Source of the DNA: Acidovorax sp. 107
GTDB lineage: Bacteria; Pseudomonadota; Gammaproteobacteria; Burkholderiales; Burkholderiaceae_C
Assembly: GCF_003058055.1 (NCBI RefSeq)
Contig: NZ_QBTZ01000001.1
Coordinates: 4,606,001-4,670,000, forward strand
Direction of reading: 5' to 3'
DNA: 64,000 nt
Shown here: positions 44,640 to 53,546 of the stretch, piece by piece
Numbering within the stretch: position 1 is the stretch's first letter
Layout: each line of letters opens with the position of its first letter
Notes under the pieces: generated by a model
Database searches by the model: none
Seen by the model: only the letters and a program-made list of their open reading frames with translations
What the model was told of the DNA's origin: nothing
Made by a program: the position numbers and the translations under genes

Positions 44640-45146
44640 GTGATACGGCTCACGCGGCGACCCCCTTCCGTCCAGTATCCGCTGCGGCGCAGTAGGGTTT
44701 TGGGCGCGTTGCTGGCTGCTTTGGTATTGGCGGGTGCCTTGGTGCTGCTTGCCTGGGTGGCTCTGGGAAGCAGGGCTGCCGTTCTGTCCATCGGGGTAGC
44801 CTTTTGCCTTTGGGCGGCGGCCCTGTTGGGTGCGGTGCATTTTTGGTGGCACCAACCTTGTGGATCGCTGCAGTTCGATGGCGAGGCCTGGAGCTTGTAC
44901 CGCGCATTGCCCGCCGGCAGGGCGCTAGCACTGTCAGCGTCTCCTGAGGTGCTTCTGGATCTGCAGGGGTACCTGTGGGTGCGCATCTTGCCGGTCGGAC
45001 ACTCGCCCTTGTGGTTATGGCTGGAGCGCTCGAGCCAGCCAGAGCGCTGGATGGACTTGCGCCGTGCGGTATATTCGCGCGCCAGACCGGGCATTGACAA
45101 CGCTGACGAAACCGCCCGGCAAGCTGCCGCAGGGCGTGAATCTTGA
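44640..45146 (+). CDS. Small membrane protein upstream of rpoE, function unknown
   Basis: This 168-residue protein appears to start at GTG. It has two membrane helices (about 21-45 and 48-66) near the N-terminus and then a soluble domain (SLQFDGEAWSLYRALPAGRA, YLWVRILPVGHSPLWLWLER). The layout recalls YgfX/CptA-like proteins (short two-helix membrane anchor plus a small domain), but I cannot assign it. It ends 6 bp before rpoE, so it is likely part of the same transcript. Confidence 0.7.
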   Translation: MIRLTRRPPSVQYPLRRSRVLGALLAALVLAGALVLLAWVALGSRAAVLSIGVAFCLWAAALLGAVHFWWHQPCGSLQFDGEAWSLYRALPAGRALALSASPEVLLDLQGYLWVRILPVGHSPLWLWLERSSQPERWMDLRRAVYSRARPGIDNADETARQAAAGRES

Positions 45147-45152
45147 GTATCC

Positions 45153-45779
45153 ATGACTGTAATTCCGCCTTCCCCCTCCGAAGACAGCGACCTCCAACTG
45201 GTGGAGCGCACGGTTGCGGGCGACCAGCGCGCGTATGAATTGCTGGTCATCAAGTACCAGCGCCGCATTGAGCGACTGATCGGTCGCATGGTGCGTGATA
45301 CGGACTCGGTCCAGGACATCGCCCAGGAGACTTTCATTCGTGCCTACCGGGCGCTGCATCAGTTCCGAGGGGACGCCCAGTTCTACACGTGGCTGTACCG
45401 GATTGCCGTCAATACGGCCAAGAAGGCGTTGATGGACATGAAGCGCAACCCGGTCATTTCCGAGAATGCGTTCCGTGGTTCTGAGGATGAGGATGAAACT
45501 TCCCGCCTTGGACACGAACTAACCAGCGACGAAACCCCCGAAACTGTCCTTGCGGCCCAGGAAATCGCCCAGGTCGTGAACGCAGCCATGGAGGCCTTGC
45601 CCGACGATCTGCGTCAAGCGGTCACGCTGCGAGAGATCGAGGGGCTCAGTTACGAAGAAATTGCCACCGCGATGGGGTGCCCCATTGGTACGGTGCGATC
45701 TCGAATTTTTCGGGCGCGTGAAGCCATTTCGGCCAAAGTGCGTCCCTTGCTTGAAAACCAGTCGGGCAAACGGTGGTGA
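45153..45779 (+). CDS. rpoE: ECF sigma factor RpoE (AlgU)
   Basis: This 208-residue sigma factor has region 2 (AYELLVIKYQRRIERLIGRM, DTDSVQDIAQETFIRAYRAL) and region 4 (LPDDLRQAVTLREIEGLSYE, IGTVRSRIFRAREAI). It directs the envelope-stress response and is held inactive by the anti-sigma factor encoded 9 bp downstream. The order rpoE-rseA-rseB-degP is canonical. Confidence 0.96.
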   Translation: MTVIPPSPSEDSDLQLVERTVAGDQRAYELLVIKYQRRIERLIGRMVRDTDSVQDIAQETFIRAYRALHQFRGDAQFYTWLYRIAVNTAKKALMDMKRNPVISENAFRGSEDEDETSRLGHELTSDETPETVLAAQEIAQVVNAAMEALPDDLRQAVTLREIEGLSYEEIATAMGCPIGTVRSRIFRAREAISAKVRPLLENQSGKRW

Positions 45780-45788
45780 GGTGATGGA

Positions 45789-46442
45789 ATGAACAAGGCG
45801 GAAACAGGTATCAATGTCTCGGCAGGTGTCAGCCTGCGCGAGGGGCTGGGGCGCGGCGAGCAGTTATCGGCCCTGGCGGACGGCCAACTTCAAGGCGATG
45901 AGTTCGCTGCTGCGCTGGCCTGGGCTGCAGAGGATGAAGGGCGTGACACCTGGGAGGTCTATCACCTCGTGGGTGACGTGCTGCGCTCTTCGGAGCTGGC
46001 GCGACCTGTGAGTCCGGCATTTCTGTCCCGCTTGCGCGAAGAGCTTGCCAAGGAAGCCCCGCCGCAGCGCCCCCAAGTTCCGGCCCAGTTGGATAACGTA
46101 GCGGTCCACCTGCCTGTGGCTGCCAACGCTTCGGTCTTCCGTTGGAAGATGGTTGCGGGTTTTGCTTCACTCGCTGCCGTGGCAGCCATCGGCTGGACTT
46201 CTTTCTCCCAACTGCAGGGGGCGGGCGGGGCAGGTTCTCAGTTGGCTGCTGCCCCAGAAGGTGCGCGGGCCCAGGGTGCACCTGTCGTGGCTGTTGCTGA
46301 CGCAGACGGCCAGCAAGTGATGATTCGGGACCCACGCTTGGACGAGCTGCTGGCCGCCCACAAGCAGTTCGGCAGCACGTCTGCGCTGCAGATGCCGGCA
46401 GGCTTTTTGCGCAACGCTACTTTTGAGACTCCTGGCCGCTGA
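45789..46442 (+). CDS. rseA: Anti-sigma-E factor RseA (MucA-like)
   Basis: This 217-residue single-pass inner-membrane protein has a cytoplasmic N-terminal anti-sigma domain (EQLSALADGQLQGDEFAAAL, DTWEVYHLVGDVLRSSELAR) that binds RpoE. A helix lies near residues 121-138 (MVAGFASLAAVAAIGW), followed by a periplasmic tail. Regulated proteolysis of such proteins releases RpoE. The periplasmic tail is short and ends PAGFLRNATFETPGR. Confidence 0.92.
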   Translation: MNKAETGINVSAGVSLREGLGRGEQLSALADGQLQGDEFAAALAWAAEDEGRDTWEVYHLVGDVLRSSELARPVSPAFLSRLREELAKEAPPQRPQVPAQLDNVAVHLPVAANASVFRWKMVAGFASLAAVAAIGWTSFSQLQGAGGAGSQLAAAPEGARAQGAPVVAVADADGQQVMIRDPRLDELLAAHKQFGSTSALQMPAGFLRNATFETPGR

Positions 46443-46478
46443 ACCTTGAATGGCAATTTCTGGCGCTGAGATTGTGTG

Positions 46479-47540
46479 ATGAACCCCTCTGGAGTAGCGA
46501 AGGTCTTTGAAATTCCCTGGGTTCGATGGTTTGGCACGCTGATAGCTGCCGTTCTGTGCGGATTGTGCGCGGCACCGGCGATGGCAGCTTCTGCCGCATC
46601 CCCTGAATCCACAGCCAGCGCCGCGGCAGAACGCGATACGGCACAGTGGATCGAGCGCATGCACAGCGCACCCTGCAGCCGCGCCTATGCCGGGACCTTT
46701 GTGGTGTTGGCGGCCAACGGTGCGATGTCCAGTTCGCGCATTTGGCATGCCTGCGATGGGCAGCAACAATTGGAGCGGGTCGAGTCACTCAGCGGCACAC
46801 CGCGCACCGTCTATCGGCGCAATGACGAGGTTCGTACCTTCCTGCCTCAGGCGCGCATCGTGCGATCAGACCGCCGCGATGCGTCGGGGCTCTTTCCGCG
46901 CGTGCCTGTGGTCAGCGGCACATCCATCGCCCAGTTCTATACACCCCGCATGCTGGGGCAGGAGCGGGTGGCGGGCTTCGTGTCGGATGTGGTGTGGCTT
47001 CAACCCACAGACACCCTGCGCTTTGGCTACCGCCTATGGAGTGAGCGTGAAACCGGATTAGTGATGAAGCTGCAGACGCTGGCCCCAGACGGCCGGGTGC
47101 TGGAGCAGGCGGCCTTTTCGGAGTTGGACCTGAATGCCTCGGTGAAGGTCGATCAGCTTGCACGCCTGATGGACACCACCTCGGGCTACAAGGTTGTGGC
47201 GCCCTCGGTGGTCAAGACCACGGCCAAGGCTGAAGGCTGGGCCTTGCGGCAGCCCGTGGCGGGCTTCGTGCCCGTCAGTTGCCATCGGAGGGCGGTGTCT
47301 GACGCGCAGGACGCCCCCAGCGTGCTGCAGTGTCTCTACTCCGATGGACTGGCCTCTGTGTCGTTGTTCATGGAGCCCTTCGACCCTCAGCGGCACCCTG
47401 CTCAGCCCCAGGTATCGAGCATGGGTGCTACACAGTTGCTGGCCCAGCGCGGGCCATCGGACGTGTGGGTCACCGCCGTAGGTGAAGTGCCATTGCAGAC
47501 ATTGCGCCTTTTTGTGGGCCAGTTGGAACGCCTGCGCTGA
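46479..47540 (+). CDS. rseB: Sigma-E regulatory protein RseB (MucB-like)
   Basis: This 353-residue periplasmic protein has a signal peptide (helix about 20-33, AAPAMAASA cleavage). The lipoprotein-carrier-like fold of RseB follows: YAGTFVVLAANGAMSSSRIW, FYTPRMLGQERVAGFVSDVV and a C-terminal MucB domain (PVSCHRRAVSDAQDA, LQCLYSDGLASVSLFMEPFD). RseB protects RseA from cleavage and senses misplaced lipopolysaccharide or lipoprotein. A GTG one codon upstream is an alternative start. Confidence 0.92.
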   Translation: MNPSGVAKVFEIPWVRWFGTLIAAVLCGLCAAPAMAASAASPESTASAAAERDTAQWIERMHSAPCSRAYAGTFVVLAANGAMSSSRIWHACDGQQQLERVESLSGTPRTVYRRNDEVRTFLPQARIVRSDRRDASGLFPRVPVVSGTSIAQFYTPRMLGQERVAGFVSDVVWLQPTDTLRFGYRLWSERETGLVMKLQTLAPDGRVLEQAAFSELDLNASVKVDQLARLMDTTSGYKVVAPSVVKTTAKAEGWALRQPVAGFVPVSCHRRAVSDAQDAPSVLQCLYSDGLASVSLFMEPFDPQRHPAQPQVSSMGATQLLAQRGPSDVWVTAVGEVPLQTLRLFVGQLERLR

Positions 47541-47699
47541 GGGGCGGGGTGCAGCGGTCTGAGTTCTCATCTCCGTGTCTGTGCCCGGCCGTGGGGACAT
47601 GGAGAGAGCCACACGTCCGGGGAACCATTTGGCGTCACACTCTTCACAGTCACACACAATTCGTGAACAGCATTCGCCAAAAATCAAGAAAGGTCAAAG

Positions 47700-49169
47700 A
47701 TGCCGAAGTTTGATGGAAGTATGTTGCGTTCGATGGCACTGGCATCCCTGATGGGTGTTCTGGCCACGGTCTCGTTAGCACCCCATGCTGCGTTGGCACA
47801 ACCCGCCTCGTCGGTTCGGGGTTTGCCAGATTTCACCGATTTGGTTGATCAGGTGGGGCCTTCCGTGGTCAATATTCGCACCGTGGAAAAAGCGTCCAGC
47901 CGAGCCAACGCCAATGGCATGGACGAAGAGATGCTGGAATTTTTTCGCCGGTTCGGGGTGCCTATTCCCAATGTTCCGCGCCAGCAGCGGCCTCAACGCC
48001 CTCAGCAAGAAGAAGAGCCGCAACCACGCGGCGTAGGGTCGGGTTTTATCTTGACTGCCGACGGCTTCGTGATGACCAATGCGCACGTGGTTGAAGGCGC
48101 CGATGAGGTCATCGTGACCTTGACCGACAAGCGCGAGTTTAAGGCGCGCATCGTGGGAGCAGACAAGCGCACCGATGTCGCCGTGGTGAAGATCGAAGCG
48201 TCTGGCCTGCCTGCGGTGAAGGTGGGGGATGTGAGCCGTCTCCGCGTGGGTGAATGGGTGATGGCGATTGGCTCACCCTTCGGGCTGGAAAACACGGTCA
48301 CTGCGGGCATCGTCAGCGCCAAGCAGCGTGATACGGGAGACTATTTGCCCTTTATCCAGACCGACGTGGCCATTAACCCCGGAAATTCCGGCGGCCCCCT
48401 CATCAATATGCGTGGCGAAGTGGTGGGCATCAATAGCCAGATCTATTCCCGCTCGGGCGGGTTCATGGGGATCTCGTTCGCCATTCCCATGGATGAAGCC
48501 ATGCGTGTGAGCGAGCAGTTGCGCGCATCGGGCCGTGTCACGCGTGGTCGCATTGGTGTGCAGATCGGGCAGGTCACCAAGGACGTTGCTGAATCGATTG
48601 GCTTGGGCAAGGCACAAGGTGCGCTGGTGACCGGCGTGGAGACAGGATCGCCCGCTGACAAGGCAGGCGTGGAGGCGGGGGACATCATCACGCGCTTCGA
48701 TGGCAAGCCCATCGAGAAGGTGGCCGACCTGCCGCGCCTGGTGGGCAACACCAAACCAGGCAGCCGCAGTACTGTGACGGTATTTCGTCGCGGAGCATCC
48801 CGCGACCTAGCCATCACCATCGCGGAGATCGAGCCCGACAAGCCAGCTGCCAAAGCGACCGAGCGCGAGGAGAAGCCCAAGGCTTCTGCGGCGGCACAAC
48901 AGATCGGGTTGTCGGTGACGGACCTGACGGATGCGCAGAAGAAGGAGCTCAAGCTCAAGGGCGGGGTGGTGGTAGCTGCCGCTACCGACGCGGCGGCACG
49001 CGCTGGCCTGAGGGAAGGGGACATCATCTTGTCGGTCGCCAACACCGAAGTGTCGGGCGTGAAGGAGTTTGAGTCCGTGCTGTCCAAGGCCGACAAGAGC
49101 AAGTCCATCAACGTGCTCTATCGCCGTGGAGAGTGGGCGCAGTACGCGCTGATTCGCCCTGGCAAGTGA
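47700..49169 (+). CDS. Periplasmic serine protease/chaperone of the DegP (MucD) family
   Basis: This 489-residue HtrA protease has a signal peptide (cleavage after ALAQ, about residue 34). The catalytic triad is His129 (TNAHVVEG), Asp159 (KRTDVAVVKI) and Ser230 (NPGNSGGPL). Two PDZ domains follow (about 275-370 and 395-480). It degrades misfolded envelope proteins and belongs to the sigma-E module as MucD. AGAAAGGTCAAAG precedes the ATG. Confidence 0.95.
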   Translation: MPKFDGSMLRSMALASLMGVLATVSLAPHAALAQPASSVRGLPDFTDLVDQVGPSVVNIRTVEKASSRANANGMDEEMLEFFRRFGVPIPNVPRQQRPQRPQQEEEPQPRGVGSGFILTADGFVMTNAHVVEGADEVIVTLTDKREFKARIVGADKRTDVAVVKIEASGLPAVKVGDVSRLRVGEWVMAIGSPFGLENTVTAGIVSAKQRDTGDYLPFIQTDVAINPGNSGGPLINMRGEVVGINSQIYSRSGGFMGISFAIPMDEAMRVSEQLRASGRVTRGRIGVQIGQVTKDVAESIGLGKAQGALVTGVETGSPADKAGVEAGDIITRFDGKPIEKVADLPRLVGNTKPGSRSTVTVFRRGASRDLAITIAEIEPDKPAAKATEREEKPKASAAAQQIGLSVTDLTDAQKKELKLKGGVVVAAATDAAARAGLREGDIILSVANTEVSGVKEFESVLSKADKSKSINVLYRRGEWAQYALIRPGK

Positions 49170-49290
49170 GCGTTGTAAACCCACAGGGGATGGTCCAACA
49201 GCGGGCGATTCCCTACCTGGTGAGGGGGCCATTGCAGCAGTTGGTGGATTTTTTATCGAACCGATTCCGGGTGTCTTGATCTGCCTGGAT

Positions 49291-49311
49291 GTTAGCTTTT
49301 GCTAACTTTTT
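49291..49311 (+). terminator. Intrinsic terminator after degP
   Basis: GTTAGC-TTTT-GCTAAC is a 6-bp stem followed by TTTTT, 121 bp after the degP stop. It probably ends the rpoE-degP transcript. Confidence 0.6.
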
Positions 49312-49466
49312 GGAGGCCCATCAACCAGTTTCGATAGAATAGAGACTTGCGTTCAACGCTTATCTGCATATCGACCGGCTCACTGTTCACGATGTGGGAT
49401 GTTTTTGTGCAATGCACAGTTGATCCACAGCTCACCCACAAGTTGTCCAGCGTTGTTCTTGTGCAG

Positions 49467-49488
49467 ACTGTGTATAAACTGTGTATAA
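49467..49488. repeat. Two tandem 11-bp repeats ACTGTGTATAA
   Basis: ACTGTGTATAA occurs twice head to tail. Each unit contains TGTGTATAA, one base from the reverse-complement DnaA box TGTGGATAA. TGATCCACA (49421-49429) on the other orientation is also one base off TTATCCACA. Confidence 0.6.
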
Positions 49489-49570
49489 AATTCCTGTTGC
49501 ACCCTGGCAACTTCCCTGGGATACCGAGGGACGGGCTTTTTCAGATGGCCTTTTTGCCTACAATGAAGCT

Positions 49571-49636
49571 CCAACTATCGCAGTTGCCAATGATTGTTGG
49601 TTCAGGGCGCGTCGCCACTCGACGCGCCCTTTTTTC
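49571..49636 (+). ncRNA. Candidate small RNA or lepA leader attenuator
   Basis: A TACAAT -10-like element (49559-49564) would start a transcript near 49571. It would have hairpin CAACT-ATCGC-AGTTG (49572-49586 region) and a terminal stem GGGCGCGTCG/CGACGCGCCC, ending in a T-run. The -35 is poor. The same RNA could instead be the 5' leader of lepA with termination control. Confidence 0.35.
49605..49636 (+). terminator. Strong intrinsic terminator 43 bp upstream of lepA
   Basis: GGGCGCGTCG (49605-49614), loop CCACT, CGACGCGCCC (49620-49629) and a run of six T form a textbook terminator. There is little room for a promoter between it and lepA, so lepA expression may require read-through. Confidence 0.85.
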
Positions 49637-49679
49637 TTGTGCGCGCTGTTTTAATTCAATCACTTGACGCTTTCCGTTG

Positions 49680-51488
49680 ATGAATCACATCAGAAATTTT
49701 TCCATCATTGCGCACATCGACCATGGCAAGTCGACGCTTGCCGACCGCTTGATTCAGCGGTGCGGAGGTCTTGCAGACCGTGAGATGGAGGCCCAGGTTC
49801 TGGACTCGATGGATATCGAAAAAGAGCGTGGGATAACCATCAAGGCGCAGACCGCTGCGCTGCAGTACAAGGCCCAGGACGGACAGGTTTACAACCTCAA
49901 TCTGATCGACACGCCGGGGCACGTGGACTTCTCTTACGAAGTGAGCCGCTCGCTGTCTGCGTGCGAAGGTGCACTGTTGGTGGTGGACGCATCGCAAGGG
50001 GTGGAAGCGCAGACCGTGGCCAACTGCTATACCGCGCTGGACTTGGGCGTGGAAGTGGTCCCGGTGCTCAACAAGATGGATCTGCCCAATGCCGACCCGG
50101 AGAACGCGAAGGCTGAAATCGAAGATGTGATCGGCATCGATGCGACCGACGCGATTCCCTGCTCCGCCAAGACCGGCATGGGCATCGATGAGATTCTGGA
50201 AGCCATCGTTGCCAAGGTTCCCGCACCGCGAGGCCGTGCCGACGGTCCGCTGCGGGCGATGATCATCGACAGCTGGTTCGACAGCTATGTGGGCGTGGTC
50301 ATGCTGGTGCGTGTGGTCGATGGCCGTTTGCTCAAGGGTGAGCGCATCAAGATGATGGCCACGGGCGCGGTGTACAACGCCGATAACCTGGGAGTGTTCA
50401 CGCCTGCCAACGAGCCGCGCAACTCACTCGACGCTGGGCAGGTGGGCTACATCATTGCGGGTATCAAAGAGTTGCAGGCCGCCAAGGTGGGCGACACCAT
50501 CACGCTGGAGAAAAAACTCCCCAACAACGCCGGCCCAGCGGCCGAGGCGCTGCCAGGTTTCAAGGAAATCCAGCCGCAGGTGTTTGCCGGCCTCTACCCG
50601 ACCGAGGCGAGCGAATACGACTCCCTGCGCGACGCCCTTGAGAAGCTCAAGCTCAACGATGCCTCGCTCCACTACGAGCCCGAGGTAAGTCAGGCGCTGG
50701 GGTTCGGATTCCGCTGCGGATTCCTGGGGCTTTTGCACATGGAGATCGTGCAGGAGCGGCTGGAGCGTGAGTTTGACCAGGACCTCATCACGACCGCCCC
50801 CAGTGTGGTCTATGAGGTCGTCAAGGCCGACGGCGAAGTGATCATGGTCGAGAACCCTTCCAAGATGCCTGACCAGGGTCGTCTGGAGGAAATCCGCGAG
50901 CCCATCGTGACGGTGCACCTGTACATGCCGCAGGACTACGTGGGCCCGGTGATGACACTGGCCAACCAAAAGCGTGGTGTGCAAATGAACATGGCGTACC
51001 ACGGTCGCCAGGTGATGCTCACTTACGAAATGCCGCTGGGCGAAATCGTGCTGGACTTCTTCGACAAGCTCAAATCGGTCTCGCGTGGCTATGCGTCCAT
51101 GGACTATGAGTTCAAGGAGTACCGGGCCTCCGATGTGGTGAAGGTCGATATCCTGCTCAACGGCGACAAGGTGGACGCCTTGTCCATCATCGTGCACCGC
51201 TCGCAGTCGCAGTACCGTGGCCGCGCGGTGGTCGCCAAGATGCGGGAAATCATCAGCCGCCAGATGTACGACGTGGCCATCCAGGCCGCCATCGGGGCCA
51301 ACATCATTGCGCGCGAAACCATCAAGGCGCTGCGCAAGAACGTGCTGGCCAAATGTTATGGGGGCGACATCACCCGTAAACGCAAGCTTCTTGAGAAGCA
51401 GAAAGCCGGCAAGAAGCGCATGAAACAGATCGGATCGGTCGAAGTGCCCCAAGAGGCGTTTCTGGCCATTTTGCAGGTGGAAGACTGA
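49680..51488 (+). CDS. lepA: Translation elongation factor 4
   Basis: This 602-residue translational GTPase has G1 [16 protein letters not shown] (about 9-24), switch/G2 [11 protein letters not shown]3 DTPGHVDF, G4 NKMDLPNAD and the LepA-specific C-terminal domain ending [10 protein letters not shown]. It acts on stalled or back-translocated ribosomes. The ATG is preferred; a TTG lies one codon upstream. The lepA-lepB pair overlaps (TGATG). Confidence 0.96.
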   Translation: MNHIRNFSIIAHIDHGKSTLADRLIQRCGGLADREMEAQVLDSMDIEKERGITIKAQTAALQYKAQDGQVYNLNLIDTPGHVDFSYEVSRSLSACEGALLVVDASQGVEAQTVANCYTALDLGVEVVPVLNKMDLPNADPENAKAEIEDVIGIDATDAIPCSAKTGMGIDEILEAIVAKVPAPRGRADGPLRAMIIDSWFDSYVGVVMLVRVVDGRLLKGERIKMMATGAVYNADNLGVFTPANEPRNSLDAGQVGYIIAGIKELQAAKVGDTITLEKKLPNNAGPAAEALPGFKEIQPQVFAGLYPTEASEYDSLRDALEKLKLNDASLHYEPEVSQALGFGFRCGFLGLLHMEIVQERLEREFDQDLITTAPSVVYEVVKADGEVIMVENPSKMPDQGRLEEIREPIVTVHLYMPQDYVGPVMTLANQKRGVQMNMAYHGRQVMLTYEMPLGEIVLDFFDKLKSVSRGYASMDYEFKEYRASDVVKVDILLNGDKVDALSIIVHRSQSQYRGRAVVAKMREIISRQMYDVAIQAAIGANIIARETIKALRKNVLAKCYGGDITRKRKLLEKQKAGKKRMKQIGSVEVPQEAFLAILQVED

Positions 51489-52462
51489 TGCAGTTCATGC
51501 AAATTTTGACGTCGCTGGTCCTGGCAGCCTTCGTTGGCTATATCGGTGCCTGGTACACCGGCGCGATCGAGGGCAACTTTGCGCTGCTCCTGTTTCTGGC
51601 GACGCTTGTGACCGGTGTCTACTGGCTGGCAGAGCGTATTTATTTTCTGCCCCGGCGCCGCAGGGCGGCGCAGGCCATCGAGGACGCTGCAACCGAGCGC
51701 CGTGCAGAACTTGATCGCATGGGCATCCAGAAGGTGGACGTCGATGTGCAGGAGACCAAGGGCCGCATCCTCATGCAACCCTGGTGGCTGGACTGGACGG
51801 CTGGTCTGTTCCCGGTGATTGCTGCAGTGTTCTTCTTGCGCTCTTTCCTTTTTGAGCCCTTCAAGATTCCTTCCGGCTCGATGATTCCAACCCTGCTGGT
51901 GGGGGACTTGATCCTGGTGAACAAATTCACCTACGGCATCCGGCTGCCCGTCATCAACACGCGGTTGACCGAGGGCACGAGGCCGGTGCGTGGCGACGTG
52001 TTGGTGTTCCGTTATCCGCCCCAGCCCAGCATGGACTACATCAAGCGGGTGGTGGGGGTGCCGGGCGATGAGGTGGCCTATCTCAACAAGCGCCTCACCA
52101 TCAATGGCAAAGCTGTTGATACCAAGGCGCTGCCCGACTTCCTTGAAGAAGACTCGATGCGCTACTTCAAGCAATTTGAAGAGCAGCTGGGCGACCAGCG
52201 ACACCGGCTGTTGAACAACCCCGATGTGCCTGCCTTTGTGCAGGGCGCCAGCAACTTTGCCTATCGTGAAAACTGCCGCTACAGTGTGGAAGGTGTCACC
52301 TGCAAGGTGCCGGAGGGGCACTACTTCATGATGGGCGACAACCGCGACAACTCGCTCGATTCCCGTTATTGGGGGTTCGTGCCTGAGGGCAATATCGTGG
52401 GCAAGGCCTTTTTTGTCTGGATGAATTTCGGTAATCTCAAGCGGATCGGCGCGTTCCATTGA
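51488..52462 (+). CDS. lepB: Signal peptidase I
   Basis: This 324-residue inner-membrane protease has an N-terminal helix (about 4-24), a second (about 31-48) and a third (about 104-121). The catalytic Ser131 is in KIPSGSMIPTL and Lys186 in YIKRVVGVPGD; box E is MGDNRDNSLDSRYWG. It cleaves Sec and Tat signal peptides, including those of the exported proteins in this window. Confidence 0.96.
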   Translation: MQFMQILTSLVLAAFVGYIGAWYTGAIEGNFALLLFLATLVTGVYWLAERIYFLPRRRRAAQAIEDAATERRAELDRMGIQKVDVDVQETKGRILMQPWWLDWTAGLFPVIAAVFFLRSFLFEPFKIPSGSMIPTLLVGDLILVNKFTYGIRLPVINTRLTEGTRPVRGDVLVFRYPPQPSMDYIKRVVGVPGDEVAYLNKRLTINGKAVDTKALPDFLEEDSMRYFKQFEEQLGDQRHRLLNNPDVPAFVQGASNFAYRENCRYSVEGVTCKVPEGHYFMMGDNRDNSLDSRYWGFVPEGNIVGKAFFVWMNFGNLKRIGAFH

Positions 52463-52499
52463 ACGCGAGCGGTTGCACACAACATTGAGGGGGTCATTG

Positions 52500-52862
52500 A
52501 TGAAGACACATCGCACTGCAAGCCGCTCGCGCCAACGTGGGCTGTCGTTTTTTGGACTGATTTTTGTGGGACTGATCGCAGTAGCTGTCTTTGCCATTGG
52601 CGGTCAGTCAGTACCGATCTTTCTGGAGTACGCATCAGCCAAGAAGGCCATTGAAAAAGCCAAGGTCGAAACCACAGTGCCTGGAATTCGTGCTGCTTTT
52701 GACCGCGCCGCGTCCATTGATGACATCCGATCCATCAAGGGGTCAGACCTGGAGGTGACAAAGCGTGGCGAGAAGGTGGTGGTGTCGTTTAAATATGCGC
52801 GCGAAATTCCCCTGGCGGGTCCGGCCTATCTGGTCTACCGCCTTGAAGCGCAGACCAACTAG
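52500..52862 (+). CDS. DUF4845 membrane protein
   Basis: This 120-residue protein has a basic N-terminus (MKTHRTASRSRQRGLSFFGL), one helix (about 16-38) and a periplasmic domain (IEKAKVETTVPGIRAAFDRA, KVVVSFKYAREIPLAGPAYL). The N-terminus resembles a prepilin-like leader (RGLSFFGL). DUF4845 genes typically lie between lepB and rnc in Betaproteobacteria; their function is unknown. Confidence 0.85.
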   Translation: MKTHRTASRSRQRGLSFFGLIFVGLIAVAVFAIGGQSVPIFLEYASAKKAIEKAKVETTVPGIRAAFDRAASIDDIRSIKGSDLEVTKRGEKVVVSFKYAREIPLAGPAYLVYRLEAQTN

Positions 52863-53546
52863 GTGCAGGCCGGTCTCCTCGCGCTGCAGGGGCGCCTGCA
52901 GCATGTGTTTGCTGATCCCTCACTGCTCCAGCGTGCCACCACACACCGCAGCTTTTCTGCGGACCACAACGAGCGGCTTGAATTTCTGGGTGACTCCGTT
53001 TTGAATCTGGCGGTGGCCAGCCTGCTCTACCTCCGGCTGTCGGCCTTGCCTGAAGGCGACCTCTCTCGGGTGCGTGCCAATCTGGTCAAGCAGGACACCC
53101 TGCACCAGCTGGCCCTGCGGCTCAAAGTGGCTGATGTGCTGCGTTTGGGCGAGGGTGAGGCCAAATCCGGGGGGCAGCAGCGTCCATCCATCCTGGCGGA
53201 TGCATTGGAAGCGTTGATTGGGGCGGTGTATCTGGATGCCGGTTACGCCAGCGCGGAAGCCCTGGTGCATCGTCTCTTCGAGGGCGTGGAGATCAACCCG
53301 CAGATGCAGGCGGCGTCCAAGGACGCCAAAACCGCATTGCAGGAGTGGCTCCAGGGCCGCAAAATGAAGCTGCCGCAATACAAGGTGGTGGCGACGGTGG
53401 GGGCGGCCCACCGCCAGACCTTTGACGTCGAGTGCGATATTCCGGAACTGGGCCTGACCGAGCGTGGCATCGGTGGGTCCCGCAGGGCGGGCGAGCAGGC
53501 CGCCGCTGCTGCCATGATGGCCACATTGAAAGCAAAGAATTTATGA
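52863..53546 (+). CDS. rnc: Ribonuclease III
   Basis: This 227-residue endonuclease starts at GTG immediately after the preceding stop. The RNase III signature [20 protein letters not shown] (about 37-56) carries the acidic active site; the second acidic set is in [18 protein letters not shown] double-stranded-RNA-binding domain follows (about 155-225). It overlaps era by 4 bp. Confidence 0.96.
   Translation: MQAGLLALQGRLQHVFADPSLLQRATTHRSFSADHNERLEFLGDSVLNLAVASLLYLRLSALPEGDLSRVRANLVKQDTLHQLALRLKVADVLRLGEGEAKSGGQQRPSILADALEALIGAVYLDAGYASAEALVHRLFEGVEINPQMQAASKDAKTALQEWLQGRKMKLPQYKVVATVGAAHRQTFDVECDIPELGLTERGIGGSRRAGEQAAAAAMMATLKAKNL

Larger units (their letters stand above)
49312..49679. other. 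Unusual lepA upstream region
   Basis: This stretch holds no ordinary gene. It contains near-matches to DnaA boxes (49421-49488), two tandem 11-bp repeats (49467-49488), a possible -10 TACAAT (49559-49564), and a strong terminator ending 43 bp before lepA. A 34-codon open frame (MKLQLSQLPMIVGSGRVATR...) runs from 49563 to 49667 through the terminator stem. It may be a small-RNA gene, an attenuator or a leader peptide. Confidence 0.5.

Noticed and set aside
47615..47660. Sigma-E type promoter (GGAACC ... GTCACA) before degP
   Set aside because: The -35-like GGAACC is present, but the spacing to a GTC-type -10 is about 21 bp instead of about 16, so the match is not convincing.
49421..49488. Chromosomal replication origin
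   Set aside because: There is no dnaA, dnaN, gyrB or parAB gene nearby and no exact DnaA box; the near-boxes alone do not support an origin.
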